Counted from the first letter of the stretch, positions 1 through 7,745 are shown. The stretch: 15,360 nucleotides of DNA from Draconibacterium orientale (GCA_020718315.1 DYSK01000040.1:1-15360); one strand, 5' to 3'. The notes: generated by a model not told the origin, from the sequence alone. Numbers and translations: made by a program.

Positions 1-478
1 CAAGAGGTGTTTTGGAATCTGTGCTTAAACCCAATCGAGCCGAAACCCGAAAAACGTGCGTATCGACTGCCATGGCAGGTTTATTAAAAACGACCGAAAG
101 AATTACATTTGCTGTTTTCCGCCCTACGCCCGGCATTTTTTGCAAATCTTCGAGTGTAGAAGGTACTTCGCCTTTAAATTGATGATGCAATACATTGGCC
201 ATTCCTACCAAATGCTTGGCTTTATTGTTTGGATAGGAACACGTTCGAATGCGGTCGAATACCTCGTCGAAGCTTGCTGCTGAAAGGCTTATTTCATCGC
301 GAAAACGATTAAAAAAAGCCGGTGTTATTTGATTAACTCTTTTATCCGTACATTGTGCCGAAAGGATTACAGCCACCAAAAGTTCATAGGCATTCGAATA
401 ATGCAACTCAGTTTCAGCAATGGGCACGTTTTTTTCAAACCAATCAACAACGGCTTTAAACCTTTCTATTTTATTCAT
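1..478 (-). CDS. nth: Endonuclease III (DNA glycosylase/AP lyase), C-terminus cut by window edge
   Basis: Base-excision repair enzyme that removes oxidised pyrimidines and cleaves the resulting abasic site. Reading the minus strand from the ATG at 478-476 gives 159 codons open to the window edge. Visible are the N-terminal helical region with LLVAVILSAQCTDKRVN (about residues 33-49), the helix-hairpin-helix MPGVGRKTANVIL (115-127) containing the expected catalytic Lys121, and AVDTHVFRV with the catalytic Asp139. These correspond to E. coli Lys120 and Asp138. The C-terminal [4Fe-4S] Cys cluster would lie beyond position 1, so its presence cannot be checked. The start follows the stop of the upstream CCG-domain gene by 10 nt, so the two are probably cotranscribed. 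Family assignment is very secure from motif order and spacing. Confidence 0.95.
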   Translation of the reverse strand, partial: MNKIERFKAVVDWFEKNVPIAETELHYSNAYELLVAVILSAQCTDKRVNQITPAFFNRFRDEISLSAASFDEVFDRIRTCSYPNNKAKHLVGMANVLHHQFKGEVPSTLEDLQKMPGVGRKTANVILSVVFNKPAMAVDTHVFRVSARLGLSTDSKTPL

Positions 479-488
479 TCAAAGATAC

Positions 489-1211
489 TTAGGTAAGATT
501 TGCCGCCAAAATATCGACAATATGAATGCATTTTAAAGGCAGTTTGTGTTTTTGGATATAGCCATCGATGTGCATCAAACAACTGGAATCGGTAGAAACC
601 AAATATTCGGCACCGGTAGCCAAAGCGCGTTCAACTTTTTGTTGAGCCATCGCGGTAGAAATCCCTTCAAATTTCATCGAAAAAGTTCCACCAAATCCGC
701 AACAGCTATCGGCTTCTTCCATTTCGATCAGTTCCAATCCTTTCACTTTGCTTAATAGCAATCGTGGTTGATTGGTTAAGCCATATTCTCTTTTTGAAGC
801 ACACGATTCGTGGTAAGTTACTTTATGATTGAACTCTGCTCCTACATCCGTTCTGTTTAAAACATTCACCAAAAAATCGGTCAACTCAAAGATAGAACTT
901 TGCAAATGTTTGGATTCGTTGTGCAAGGAAGAATTGTGAAAAAGTTTGGGATATTGTTTTTTCACCATTCCGGTACAACTTGCCGATGGGCTTACAACGT
1001 AATGATTTCCATCAAAATCTTTGATAAATTTCTCGCCAAGCGCCTTTGCTTCGTCCCAAAATCCGCTATTAAATGCCATTTGGCCACAGCAGGTTTGATT
1101 GGGATTGTAGTTCACATCACATCCTAAGTTTTCGAGGAGTTTAATCATATTTTTTCCCGTTTCAGGAAAAAACTGATCAATAAAACAGGGAATAAAGGCT
1201 TCAACTTTCAT
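489..1211 (-). CDS. LutA/YkgE-like (Fe-S)-binding CCG-domain protein
   Basis: A 240-residue protein with two cysteine-rich CCG (DUF224) modules: Cys9, Cys41-Cys42-Gly43 and Cys79 in the first, Cys137, Cys170-Cys171-Gly172 and Cys211 in the second. This is the architecture and length of LutA, one of three proteins that oxidise L-lactate to pyruvate, and of the related YkgE and HdrB/GlpC domains. Such modules bind iron-sulfur clusters in electron-transfer complexes. Here no lutB or lutC lies within the window on either side; the next gene downstream is nth, 10 nt away. The second module reads HESCAS where many relatives have HxSCH. The ATG at 1211 matches the expected LutA N-terminus (MKVEAFIPCF). 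Family is secure; the lactate role is only an inference from homology. Confidence 0.88.
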   Translation of the reverse strand: MKVEAFIPCFIDQFFPETGKNMIKLLENLGCDVNYNPNQTCCGQMAFNSGFWDEAKALGEKFIKDFDGNHYVVSPSASCTGMVKKQYPKLFHNSSLHNESKHLQSSIFELTDFLVNVLNRTDVGAEFNHKVTYHESCASKREYGLTNQPRLLLSKVKGLELIEMEEADSCCGFGGTFSMKFEGISTAMAQQKVERALATGAEYLVSTDSSCLMHIDGYIQKHKLPLKCIHIVDILAANLT

Positions 1212-1230
1212 TTTTCACATTCAGTTCATG

Positions 1231-1261
1231 CAAAAATAACGAAAGCACGACAATAAACAAG
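1231..1261 (-). promoter_or_regulatory. Bacteroidota-type promoter candidate for the CCG-domain gene
   Basis: On the minus strand CTTG (1261-1258) is followed by exactly 19 nt and then TATTTTTG (1238-1231), a full match to the TAnnTTTG -7 box. The -33 element differs from TTTG by one base. The spacing equals the 19 nt described for the Bacteroides primary sigma factor. The ATG lies about 20 nt downstream of the -7 box, so the leader would be short. Confidence 0.55.
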
Positions 1262-1482
1262 TATAGTTTCGACTAATTTATTTTTTCACAATTTGTTGTA
1301 TATTGCAGAAAAATCAAACGATGATTCGTCTTCTTTGAATTTAAATACGCAAAAGGTTTTGACTACGTCAAATTTTTTTTGTCACTTTGAAGGGCTTATT
1401 CTTGTTTTGGTTGATGGTTTCGAGAAGAAACTAACAAAATACAGAGCACAATTTATTGATTATCAATTTAAATTATTCGAAA

Positions 1483-2493
1483 ATGAAATCAAAAGTCACA
1501 AAAATCTTCCTTATTCTTTTTGTTCTGGTACTCATTGCATTTTTTGCCGGACCAAAAGTAGAAAAACCCAGTATAGATGGGTTTGTTGCACAAACAGAAC
1601 AAACTATTTCATTGAGTGATTTGGAAATACAAATCAAAGAGGCCGAAGCACAGATTCCGTTTCTAAAACCAGACAATGAATCTAGAATTTTGTGGGCACA
1701 TCCGGACAGTATTTCACGAACAGAATACGTTTTATTGTATTTACATGGTTTTTCGGCCAGTCCAAAAGAAGGTTTTCCAATCAATTACGAGTTTGGGCAG
1801 CGATACGGAATGAATACCTACATTCCTCGTTTGTATGGTCATGGCGTGGATACTCCGAATAATTTATTGGATTTAAGTCCGGATAAGTTGATTCAATCGG
1901 CCAAAGACGCACTAAGCATTGCACGGCAATTGGGCGATAAAGTGATCATTATGAGCACTTCTACGGGTGGAACACTTTCGCTGCTCTTGGCGGCCGATAA
2001 TCCTGAAATTTTTGCTCAAATCTTATATTCGCCCAATATCGAACTCAAAGACAATAGCGCGCAAATCCTCACACTTCCTTGGGGTGTAAATATTGGAAAA
2101 ATGATCGCCGGCGAAAAATTGGTCTATGACGACGAACCCGAAGTTCAGAAATATTGGCAATCGTCCTATCGCATTGAAGCTGTGGCCAATTTGCAAAGTT
2201 TGGTTGCCCACACCATGAAAAAAAGTACGTTCGAAAAAATTTATTCGGCGGTATTTTTAGGCTATTACTATAAGAATGAACAAGAAAACGACCCAACAGT
2301 AAAAGTAAGCGCCATGCAGGAAATGTTTAGCGAAATAAGCACACCCAATGAGATAAAAAGAGAACATGCTTTTGCTGAAGTTGGCGTTCATCCATTTGCT
2401 TCGGGCATAAAATCAAAAAATTATGATGTTGTTCGTTTCGAAACGTTTAAATTTGCTGAAGAAATTCTAAATCTTAAACCTATACAAGACTAA
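1483..2493 (+). CDS. Membrane-anchored alpha/beta hydrolase
   Basis: A 336-residue alpha/beta-hydrolase-fold protein. Residues 7-22 are a hydrophobic segment after three lysines, fitting a signal anchor or uncleaved signal that places the enzyme at the periplasmic face. The fold shows in LLYLHGFSASP (84-94, oxyanion-hole HG), the strand KVIIMSTSTGGTLSLLLA (153-170) with the nucleophile elbow, and GVHPFASG (301-308) with a plausible catalytic His303. The elbow reads S-T-S160-T-G, so the usual first Gly of GxSxG is Ser. The start is the ATG at 1483; the frame can be extended to a TTG at 1456, but the ATG directly precedes the lysine-hydrophobic anchor. It is the first gene of a unit with deoD (5 nt downstream) and a dehydrogenase. 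I saw no convincing promoter in the 271-nt gap upstream. Carboxylesterase or lipase-like substrates are possible; specificity is unknown. Confidence 0.85.
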   Translation: MKSKVTKIFLILFVLVLIAFFAGPKVEKPSIDGFVAQTEQTISLSDLEIQIKEAEAQIPFLKPDNESRILWAHPDSISRTEYVLLYLHGFSASPKEGFPINYEFGQRYGMNTYIPRLYGHGVDTPNNLLDLSPDKLIQSAKDALSIARQLGDKVIIMSTSTGGTLSLLLAADNPEIFAQILYSPNIELKDNSAQILTLPWGVNIGKMIAGEKLVYDDEPEVQKYWQSSYRIEAVANLQSLVAHTMKKSTFEKIYSAVFLGYYYKNEQENDPTVKVSAMQEMFSEISTPNEIKREHAFAEVGVHPFASGIKSKNYDVVRFETFKFAEEILNLKPIQD

Positions 2494-2498
2494 ATAAT

Positions 2499-3203
2499 AT
2501 GAGCATACACATAGGCGCAAAAAAAGGAGAAATTGCAGAAACTGTTTTACTACCCGGCGATCCATTACGCGCAAAATTTATCGCCGATACTTTCCTGACA
2601 AATGTAACACAGTACAACAATGTGAGAGGAATGTTGGGATTTACCGGAAATTACAAAGGAAAACGAATTTCGGTTCAGGGAACAGGAATGGGTGTACCGT
2701 CCATTTCCATTTATACCAATGAGCTGATTAGAGAATACGACGTTCAAAAATTGATGCGTGTGGGCACGTGTGGCGCTTTGCAAAACGATATTCAATTGCA
2801 GGATGTGATATTGGGAATGGCTGCTTCTACCGATTCTAGTTTAAACAAACTCCGGTTTGATGGGATGGATTATGCGCCCATTGCCGATTTCGATTTGCTC
2901 TTGCAAGCCTACAACTATGCAGTGAGCGTAGGAAAAAAAGTAAAAGTTGGTAATATTCTTACTTCTGATATTTTCTATAACGATGATTATTTGGCCGATC
3001 CTTTTCGGAAATGGAAAGACTTTGGACTTTTGGCCGTAGAAATGGAAAGTGCCGCCTTATACACTTTAGCAGCCAAGTACAAACGAAAAGCACTCACAAT
3101 TTTAACGGTAAGCGATCATATTTTAAGCGGAGAAAAATGCACAGCCGAAGAACGCCAGCATGCTTTTACCGATATGATGGAAATTGCGCTGGAAATTGCA
3201 TAA
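2499..3203 (+). CDS. deoD: Purine nucleoside phosphorylase, DeoD type
   Basis: Phosphorolysis of purine (deoxy)ribonucleosides to the free base and (deoxy)ribose 1-phosphate, in purine salvage; DeoD enzymes are hexamers. The 234 residues align end to end with E. coli DeoD: His4 near the N-terminus, LLPGDPLRAKFIADTF (17-32) with Gly20 and Arg24 for phosphate, NNVRGMLGFTG (40-50) with Arg43, MRVGTCGA (86-93), AVEMESAALY (179-188) for ribose contacts, and LTVSDH (202-207) with the catalytic Asp206. E. coli has GSCG where this protein has GTCG, a conservative change. It starts 5 nt after the hydrolase stop and is followed 22 nt later by the YdfG-like gene, so the three are very likely cotranscribed. 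Identification is very secure. Confidence 0.96.
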   Translation: MSIHIGAKKGEIAETVLLPGDPLRAKFIADTFLTNVTQYNNVRGMLGFTGNYKGKRISVQGTGMGVPSISIYTNELIREYDVQKLMRVGTCGALQNDIQLQDVILGMAASTDSSLNKLRFDGMDYAPIADFDLLLQAYNYAVSVGKKVKVGNILTSDIFYNDDYLADPFRKWKDFGLLAVEMESAALYTLAAKYKRKALTILTVSDHILSGEKCTAEERQHAFTDMMEIALEIA

Positions 3204-3225
3204 ACCCAATATTTAATCAAGCAGC

Positions 3226-3984
3226 ATGAACAAAATAGTATTAATTAGCGGAGCCACTGCCGGAATTGGAGAAGCTTTGGCGTGGAAATTTGCCGAAAAC
3301 AACTACAATCTTATCCTTACAGGAAGAAGAAAAGATCGTTTAGAAAAATTAAAAAACGACCTAATTGGCAAATTTCAAATAGAAGTGCTCACCTTGAACT
3401 TTGATATTAGAGAACTTACAGAAGTTGAAAATGGCGTAAAAAAAATTCCTGAAAACTGGCAAGCCATCGATATTTTGATCAATAATGCAGGATTGGCAGT
3501 TGGAGTGAGCCCAATTCACGAAGGCGTTTACGACGATTGGGAACGCATGATCGACACCAACATAAAAGGTTTACTATATCTGTCAAGAGCCATTGTTCCA
3601 TTTATGAAAGCCCGAAAAAAAGGACATATCATCAATATTGGATCCATTGCCGGCCGACAAGTCTATCCCAACGGAAATGTATATTGTGGAACCAAAGCCG
3701 CTGTTCATTCTATCACAGAAGGAATGCGCATTGATTTGGTAAGCCATGGAATAAAAGTAACTCAAATTGCTCCGGGAGCAGTAGAAACCGAGTTCTCGTT
3801 GGTTCGGTTAAAAGGCAATGCCGAAGCAGCAAATGCCTTTTACAAAGGATATAAACCATTATCTGCCAAAGACATAGCCGACATTACTTTTTACACCACT
3901 ACACTTCCTGAGCACGTTTGTATCAACGATATTTTGGTTACACCAATAGCTCAAGCAAATGCATATGTGTATCACAAGGAATAA
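3226..3984 (+). CDS. ydfG: YdfG-like NADP-dependent short-chain dehydrogenase
   Basis: Classical short-chain dehydrogenase/reductase of 252 residues. The nucleotide site is SGATAGIGE (8-16), with TGRRKDR (32-38) carrying the arginines that favour NADP(H). NNAG is at 86-89, and the catalytic set is Ser140, Tyr153 and Lys157. Sequence beyond the generic fold matches E. coli YdfG closely: WxxIDILINNAGLAVG, DDWERMIDTN, GHIINIGSIAG, TEFSxVRxKG and LPEHVxIND. YdfG oxidises L-allo-threonine, L-serine and other 3-hydroxy acids, and in E. coli also helps reduce malonic semialdehyde. It is the last gene of the hydrolase-deoD unit. Membership of the YdfG branch is well supported; the physiological substrate here is not known. 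Confidence 0.9.
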   Translation: MNKIVLISGATAGIGEALAWKFAENNYNLILTGRRKDRLEKLKNDLIGKFQIEVLTLNFDIRELTEVENGVKKIPENWQAIDILINNAGLAVGVSPIHEGVYDDWERMIDTNIKGLLYLSRAIVPFMKARKKGHIINIGSIAGRQVYPNGNVYCGTKAAVHSITEGMRIDLVSHGIKVTQIAPGAVETEFSLVRLKGNAEAANAFYKGYKPLSAKDIADITFYTTTLPEHVCINDILVTPIAQANAYVYHKE

Positions 3985-4009
3985 TTTACATGATTTGGGA
4001 AATTTAGTC

Positions 4010-4040
4010 TTTGTGTATTAATATATTTTTTCTATTTTAG
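4010..4040 (+). promoter_or_regulatory. Bacteroidota-type promoter candidate for the stand-alone receiver gene
   Basis: TTTG at 4010-4013, exactly 19 nt, then TATTTTAG at 4033-4040, one mismatch from TAnnTTTG. It lies in the 108-nt gap after the dehydrogenase and about 52 nt before the ATG at 4093. This suggests that the receiver gene is transcribed separately from the metabolic operon upstream. Confidence 0.5.
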
Positions 4041-4092
4041 CTAACCTCTTTAAACGAAAGTTTATTTCAGAAATAACGATAAATTAAATAGT

Positions 4093-4482
4093 ATGGGCAT
4101 TTCAATTTCACATCAAGATTGGTCGGACAAAACGGTTCTCATTGCAGAAGATGTTAGCGACAATTTTCTTTTCCTAAAAACATATCTCAGGAAAACAAAA
4201 ATAAATGTATTGTGGGCAAAAGATGGCCAAGAAGCCATAGAAATATGCTCCAAAAACCCGTCTATTGATATTGTATTAATGGATATCCGGATGCCCATTG
4301 TGGATGGTTATGAAGCCACCACAGAAATCAAAAAAATAAAACCTTCGATGCCTGTAATTGCACAAACTGCGTATGCATTGAATTCGGACTATCAAAAAGT
4401 TTTTGATTCGGGCTGCGACGATTACATCACCAAACCAATATTGGGCGCAAGTTTGATAGATAAAATGGCCGTTTATTTATAA
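4093..4482 (+). CDS. Single-domain response regulator (receiver only)
   Basis: A 129-residue protein consisting of one CheY-like receiver domain with no output domain. All phosphorylation residues are present: acidic pair Glu19-Asp20 (LIAEDVSDN), phospho-acceptor Asp64 in VLMDIRMPIVDGYEA, Thr92 in IAQTAYAL, and Lys114 in YITKPI. The sequence style (AEDVSDNF, MDIRMPxxDGYEAT, QTAYA) is that of receiver domains attached to hybrid histidine kinases. It may therefore act as a phospho-relay or phosphate-sink partner rather than a DNA-binding regulator. No kinase gene adjoins it. It ends 12 nt before the convergent holA stop, with no obvious hairpin between them. The fold is certain; the partner and role are unknown. 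Confidence 0.92.
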   Translation: MGISISHQDWSDKTVLIAEDVSDNFLFLKTYLRKTKINVLWAKDGQEAIEICSKNPSIDIVLMDIRMPIVDGYEATTEIKKIKPSMPVIAQTAYALNSDYQKVFDSGCDDYITKPILGASLIDKMAVYL

Positions 4483-4494
4483 TAATTGCCTTTT

Positions 4495-5505
4495 TCAATC
4501 ATGTAATATTTTAAAGATCAATTCGCGAAGCAACTCTCCTGCATTGGTAGTTGAATTGCCTAAACCTTTTGCTTTTAGATCGTACATTTTTATTTCGTGA
4601 ATGATAAAAACCAATTTCCGCATTTTATAATTCCGAAATGCTAGTTGATAGTAGACCAATTGGCTCGGTTTGATATTGAGGATAGAAGCTATTTTGTTGG
4701 GTTCTAATTCTTTTATCTGAGCATAGACCAAAGTTCTGAAAAAGAAATTATGCAAATTGGGCAGCACTCCAAAAATGTTTATCTCTTTGGAATTTGCGGC
4801 AAAATAAGTAACAATTCTGTTCGCTCTTAAAACATCGCGCTTTGCCAATGCATAATTGAGTTCAAATATATTGTATTCCTTGCTGATACCCACATTATCC
4901 TCAATCATCGAATCTGTAATTTTTGATCCGGGAGCGATATTCAGAGCCATTTTCTTCAATTCATTATCAATTTTCGCCAAGTCGGCTCCCAGATAATTGG
5001 CTAGCAATTCACTTTCGTTCGAATTGATGGAAAATCCCATCGTAGCAATTCGTTTTTCAATCCAGCTCGCTATTTGATTGTCCCACAATTTGGCAGAAAC
5101 AAATACAACACCGCTTTCCTTGATTTGCTTAAAGAGAACAGTGCGTTTGTCGATGGATTTGTGTTTGTATGCCAAGACCAAAATCGTTGATTTGAGTGGA
5201 CTCTTTAAATAATCTACCAAATTTTCGATGCCCTCTAGGTTTTGTGCTTCTTTTACAACAATGAGCTGATAATTCGACATCATAGGAAAACGTTTTGCCA
5301 TTCCAATGATATCAAAGACATTGGAATCCAATCCATAAACCACCGTTTGATTAAATTCTTTTTCCGAGTTACTCAGTACTTTTTCTTCCAAATAATCCAC
5401 CAATTCATCGATAAAAAAAGCCTCTTCGCCGGAAAATAAATAAACCGGGTGATAAATTTTTTTCTTTAAATCCTGAATTACTTCGTCAAATTTTTGTTCC
5501 GGCAT
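4495..5505 (-). CDS. holA: DNA polymerase III subunit delta
   Basis: The delta subunit of the clamp loader, which opens the sliding clamp ring during replication. At 336 residues it has the family's usual length. The N-terminal region has PVYLFSGEEAFFIDELVDYL (20-39), the degenerate nucleotide-site motif of delta. It is followed by ILVLAYKHKSIDKR and a helical collar domain near the C-terminus (for example QLVYYQLAFRNYKMRKL). The motif near 19-35 and the conserved pattern KRFPMMSNYQLIVVKEAQNL (92-111) are characteristic of HolA. It starts 12 nt after the AMP nucleosidase stop, so the two form one minus-strand unit. From memory, holA next to this nucleosidase and to a divergent HsdR-N-domain gene is a recurring Bacteroidota arrangement. 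Assignment is secure. Confidence 0.93.
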   Translation of the reverse strand: MPEQKFDEVIQDLKKKIYHPVYLFSGEEAFFIDELVDYLEEKVLSNSEKEFNQTVVYGLDSNVFDIIGMAKRFPMMSNYQLIVVKEAQNLEGIENLVDYLKSPLKSTILVLAYKHKSIDKRTVLFKQIKESGVVFVSAKLWDNQIASWIEKRIATMGFSINSNESELLANYLGADLAKIDNELKKMALNIAPGSKITDSMIEDNVGISKEYNIFELNYALAKRDVLRANRIVTYFAANSKEINIFGVLPNLHNFFFRTLVYAQIKELEPNKIASILNIKPSQLVYYQLAFRNYKMRKLVFIIHEIKMYDLKAKGLGNSTTNAGELLRELIFKILHD

Positions 5506-5517
5506 AAAAGTTTGAGA

Positions 5518-6288
5518 TTAAAAACGCAAATGCTTAATAGCTAAACCTTTATTTTTCAATTCTAGCAAAGCATCAATTCCAATCTCCAAATGGGTCTTGG
5601 AAAAATTTTTGGTTACTTTTTCATCACTTTTCGATGTCTTCACTCCGCCTGCAATCATAGGCTGGTCGCTCACCAAGAGCAATGCGCCTGTTGGTATGCC
5701 ATTGTGAAATCCTACCGTAAAAATGGTAGCCGTTTCCATTTCAATGGCCATGGCTCTTGTTTTTCGCAAATACTCTTTGAACTCTTCGTCGTGTTCCCAA
5801 ACTCTTCGGTTGGTAGTGTAAACCGTGCCTGTCCAATAATCCAATCCTCTTGATCGAATTATACTTGACAAGGCTCTTTGCAAACTAAAAGCGGGCAGAG
5901 CCGGAATTTCGGGCGGAAAATAATCATCGCTGGTTCCATCGCCCCGAATAGCGGCAATGGGAAGAATGAAATCGCCCAGTTTGTTCTTTTTTTTCAAGCC
6001 ACCACATTTTCCTAAAAACAAACATGCTTTTGGTGAAATGGCACTTAAAAGATCTACAACAGTAGCCGCATTGGGGCTTCCCATGCTAAAGTTGATAATC
6101 GTGATGTCGTTGGCAGTGGCCGAAGGCATTGGCACATCACGTCCCGAGAATTTGGCATCGTATTTTTCGATAAAAAGATCTACATAATTCTGAAAATTGG
6201 TAAGCAAAATATATTCGCCAAATTCATCAAGCTCCAAACCTGTGTAGCGTGTCAACCAGTTTTTTACTATTTCGCTTTTTGTCTTCAT
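5518..6288 (-). CDS. amn: AMP nucleosidase, short form
   Basis: Predicted to hydrolyse AMP to adenine and ribose 5-phosphate, draining the adenylate pool. The 256-residue protein is in the nucleoside phosphorylase superfamily: FSMGSPNA (67-74), LGKCGGL (92-98), RAMAIEMETATIF (178-190) and LLVSDQP (204-210) with the catalytic Asp208. The GKCGGL, TSDDYFPPE (119-127) and SDQPM motifs point to the AMP nucleosidase-like branch rather than to uridine or purine phosphorylases. It lacks the large N-terminal regulatory domain of the E. coli enzyme (484 residues), as is usual in Bacteroidota. It is the first gene of a unit with holA, 12 nt downstream. A nucleoside phosphorylase with another substrate is the alternative. 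Confidence 0.87.
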   Translation of the reverse strand: MKTKSEIVKNWLTRYTGLELDEFGEYILLTNFQNYVDLFIEKYDAKFSGRDVPMPSATANDITIINFSMGSPNAATVVDLLSAISPKACLFLGKCGGLKKKNKLGDFILPIAAIRGDGTSDDYFPPEIPALPAFSLQRALSSIIRSRGLDYWTGTVYTTNRRVWEHDEEFKEYLRKTRAMAIEMETATIFTVGFHNGIPTGALLLVSDQPMIAGGVKTSKSDEKVTKNFSKTHLEIGIDALLELKNKGLAIKHLRF

Positions 6289-6355
6289 AGTTGTTTTTTT
6301 TGTGATGGCTTAGCTTTTCATTGAATGAGATTTTTTCACCGAAATTAATTCGAAA

Positions 6356-6363
6356 CAAATATA
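6356..6363 (-). promoter_or_regulatory. Probable -7 box for the amn-holA unit
   Basis: The minus strand reads TATATTTG at 6363-6356, a full match to TAnnTTTG, about 67 nt upstream of the amn ATG in the divergent gap. No TTTG-like -33 element stands 19 nt upstream, so this rests on the -7 box alone. Confidence 0.35.
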
Positions 6364-6400
6364 CGGTTTTTAACCATTTTCTTTACTTTTACCAGCAATT

Positions 6401-6865
6401 ATGACCAAAGTAATGGAAAGATTAAATTTGCCCGACTGCAAATTAAAGCTACGCTTTCAAAATTCAAGACAAGAAATTTTTGACGATTTCAGAAAAAGAT
6501 TCGTTTCCTTAACACCCGAAGAATGGGTTCGCCAGCATTTTGCTCACTATTTGGTTAGCGAAAGAAACTTTCCAAAAGGATTGATGGCTTTGGAATATTC
6601 GCTCAACTTGAATGGCCTAAAAAAAAGGATTGATATCCTAGCGTTTTCGCCCGAAGGAAAAGCAATTTTGGCCGTAGAATGCAAAGCCAGTCATGTAAAA
6701 ATTGATCAATCTACTTTTGATCAGATTGCACGCTACAATATGGTGCTAAAAATTGATTATCTGATTGTTACCAACGGATTGAATCATTATGTATGCAAAC
6801 TTGATTATGACAATCTCAGTTTTAAATATTTGCCAAATGTTCCAACATTCGACGAATTATTTTAA
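6401..6865 (+). CDS. Orphan HsdR-N-domain (PD-(D/E)XK) protein
   Basis: A 154-residue protein matching the type I restriction enzyme R protein N-terminal domain family (HSDR_N_2), here as a free-standing protein. The nuclease-like core can be read: Glu65, Asp78 in KKRIDILAFS, and Glu93-x-Lys95 in ILAVECKAS. It is followed by QIARY (108-112), which fits the QxxxY motif found after the PD-(D/E)XK core in type I restriction subunits. EEWVRQHFAHYLV (40-52) is another conserved family block. There is no helicase domain, and no hsdM or hsdS nearby, so this is not a working type I system. It is divergent from amn-holA. The ATG at 6401 is used; Met5 (6413) would also be possible. Nuclease activity is inferred from intact motifs only. 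Confidence 0.85.
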   Translation: MTKVMERLNLPDCKLKLRFQNSRQEIFDDFRKRFVSLTPEEWVRQHFAHYLVSERNFPKGLMALEYSLNLNGLKKRIDILAFSPEGKAILAVECKASHVKIDQSTFDQIARYNMVLKIDYLIVTNGLNHYVCKLDYDNLSFKYLPNVPTFDELF

Positions 6866-6938
6866 AAAAAACAGACTCAAATTAAATAATAATCAGTTTG
6901 TTTAGATAAAATTGTTTATTTTAGTTTAAAATTAAAGC

Positions 6939-7691
6939 ATGCCTACTAAAATTAAAACACTCCTCTTAGACGATGATCGGCAAATTCTTATTTTGCTGGC
7001 TCACTTATTGGAAAAACAGTTCCCAAACATTCAAGTAATCGGTCAAGCTCAAACAGTTGAACAAAGCATCGAAATGATTGACAGCTTGCAGCCGGACTTG
7101 GTTTTTTTAGATATCGAATTTCCCGATGGAGACGGATTCAAAATATTGGATTCTGTTACTCACACCAAGTTTCAAACTATTTTCATCAGCTCTCACGACC
7201 AATTTGCCATGAAAGCTTTTGAATATTCGGCGCTTCATTATTTAAAAAAACCCATTGATGCTTCAGAAGTTAGCGAAGCTCTTTGTCGCCTAAGCGTGAA
7301 CGAAGACCGTGAAATTCAAAAAAAACCTTCCATCCAACATTCGATCAAAGAGCCTAAACTGATTATTCCAACTACCGAGGGCTTAGATATAATTAAAATC
7401 GAAGACATCAAACGCTGCGAAGCCAGCGATGTATATACCATTTTTCACATGGTTGATGGAACTAAATACATGGCTTCCAAATCATTGAACAACTACGAAA
7501 AATTACTTGGCGATTTGCATTTTTTCAGAATTCATAGCAAACACTTGATTAATATGCGCTACATCGTGCAGTATATCAAAGGAAAAGGCGGCTATGTAGT
7601 ATTGGCAACAGGCGATGAATTGGAAGTTTCGGTTCGCAAAAAAATGGACTTCATGAATCAATTGAAAGATTACGCACGTTCCTTAAATTAA
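6939..7691 (+). CDS. LytTR-family response regulator
   Basis: A 250-residue two-domain regulator. The receiver domain covers about 5-120, with acidic residues Asp11-Asp12-Asp13, phospho-acceptor Asp58 in VFLDIEFPDGDG, Ser84 in FISSHDQFA and Lys104 in YLKKPIDA. After a linker, about 140-245 is a LytTR DNA-binding domain, with IKRCEASDVYTIFH (157-170) and FFRIHSKHLINMRYI (195-209). The latter is the signature of regulators such as LytR/AlgR. Partners of this class are usually LytS-type kinases (His_kinase domain) in the same operon; none is present here. The next gene (97 nt downstream) is the His-less receiver-kinase protein, which may be functionally linked. Family is secure; target genes are unknown. 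Confidence 0.95.
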   Translation: MPTKIKTLLLDDDRQILILLAHLLEKQFPNIQVIGQAQTVEQSIEMIDSLQPDLVFLDIEFPDGDGFKILDSVTHTKFQTIFISSHDQFAMKAFEYSALHYLKKPIDASEVSEALCRLSVNEDREIQKKPSIQHSIKEPKLIIPTTEGLDIIKIEDIKRCEASDVYTIFHMVDGTKYMASKSLNNYEKLLGDLHFFRIHSKHLINMRYIVQYIKGKGGYVVLATGDELEVSVRKKMDFMNQLKDYARSLN

Positions 7692-7737
7692 ATCATTATA
7701 ATGTAGGTTTACAGCACTTTTTTTAAGGAATTTTTAA

Positions 7738-7745
7738 TACATTTG
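7738..7745 (+). promoter_or_regulatory. Possible -7 box upstream of the REC-kinase-like gene
   Basis: TACATTTG fully matches TAnnTTTG and lies 43 nt before the ATG at 7789. No TTTG stands 19 nt upstream, so support is limited to this element. It would allow transcription separate from the LytTR gene. Confidence 0.3.

Noticed and set aside
1293..1619. Plus-strand open frame overlapping the start of the hydrolase gene
   Set aside because: Out of frame with the hydrolase, which has a good N-terminal anchor. The translation is low-complexity with no family match, and a real short gene before the hydrolase is not supported.
6401..6865. Evidence for a type I restriction-modification system
   Set aside because: Only an R-subunit N-terminal-type domain is present; no helicase, methyltransferase or specificity gene lies nearby.
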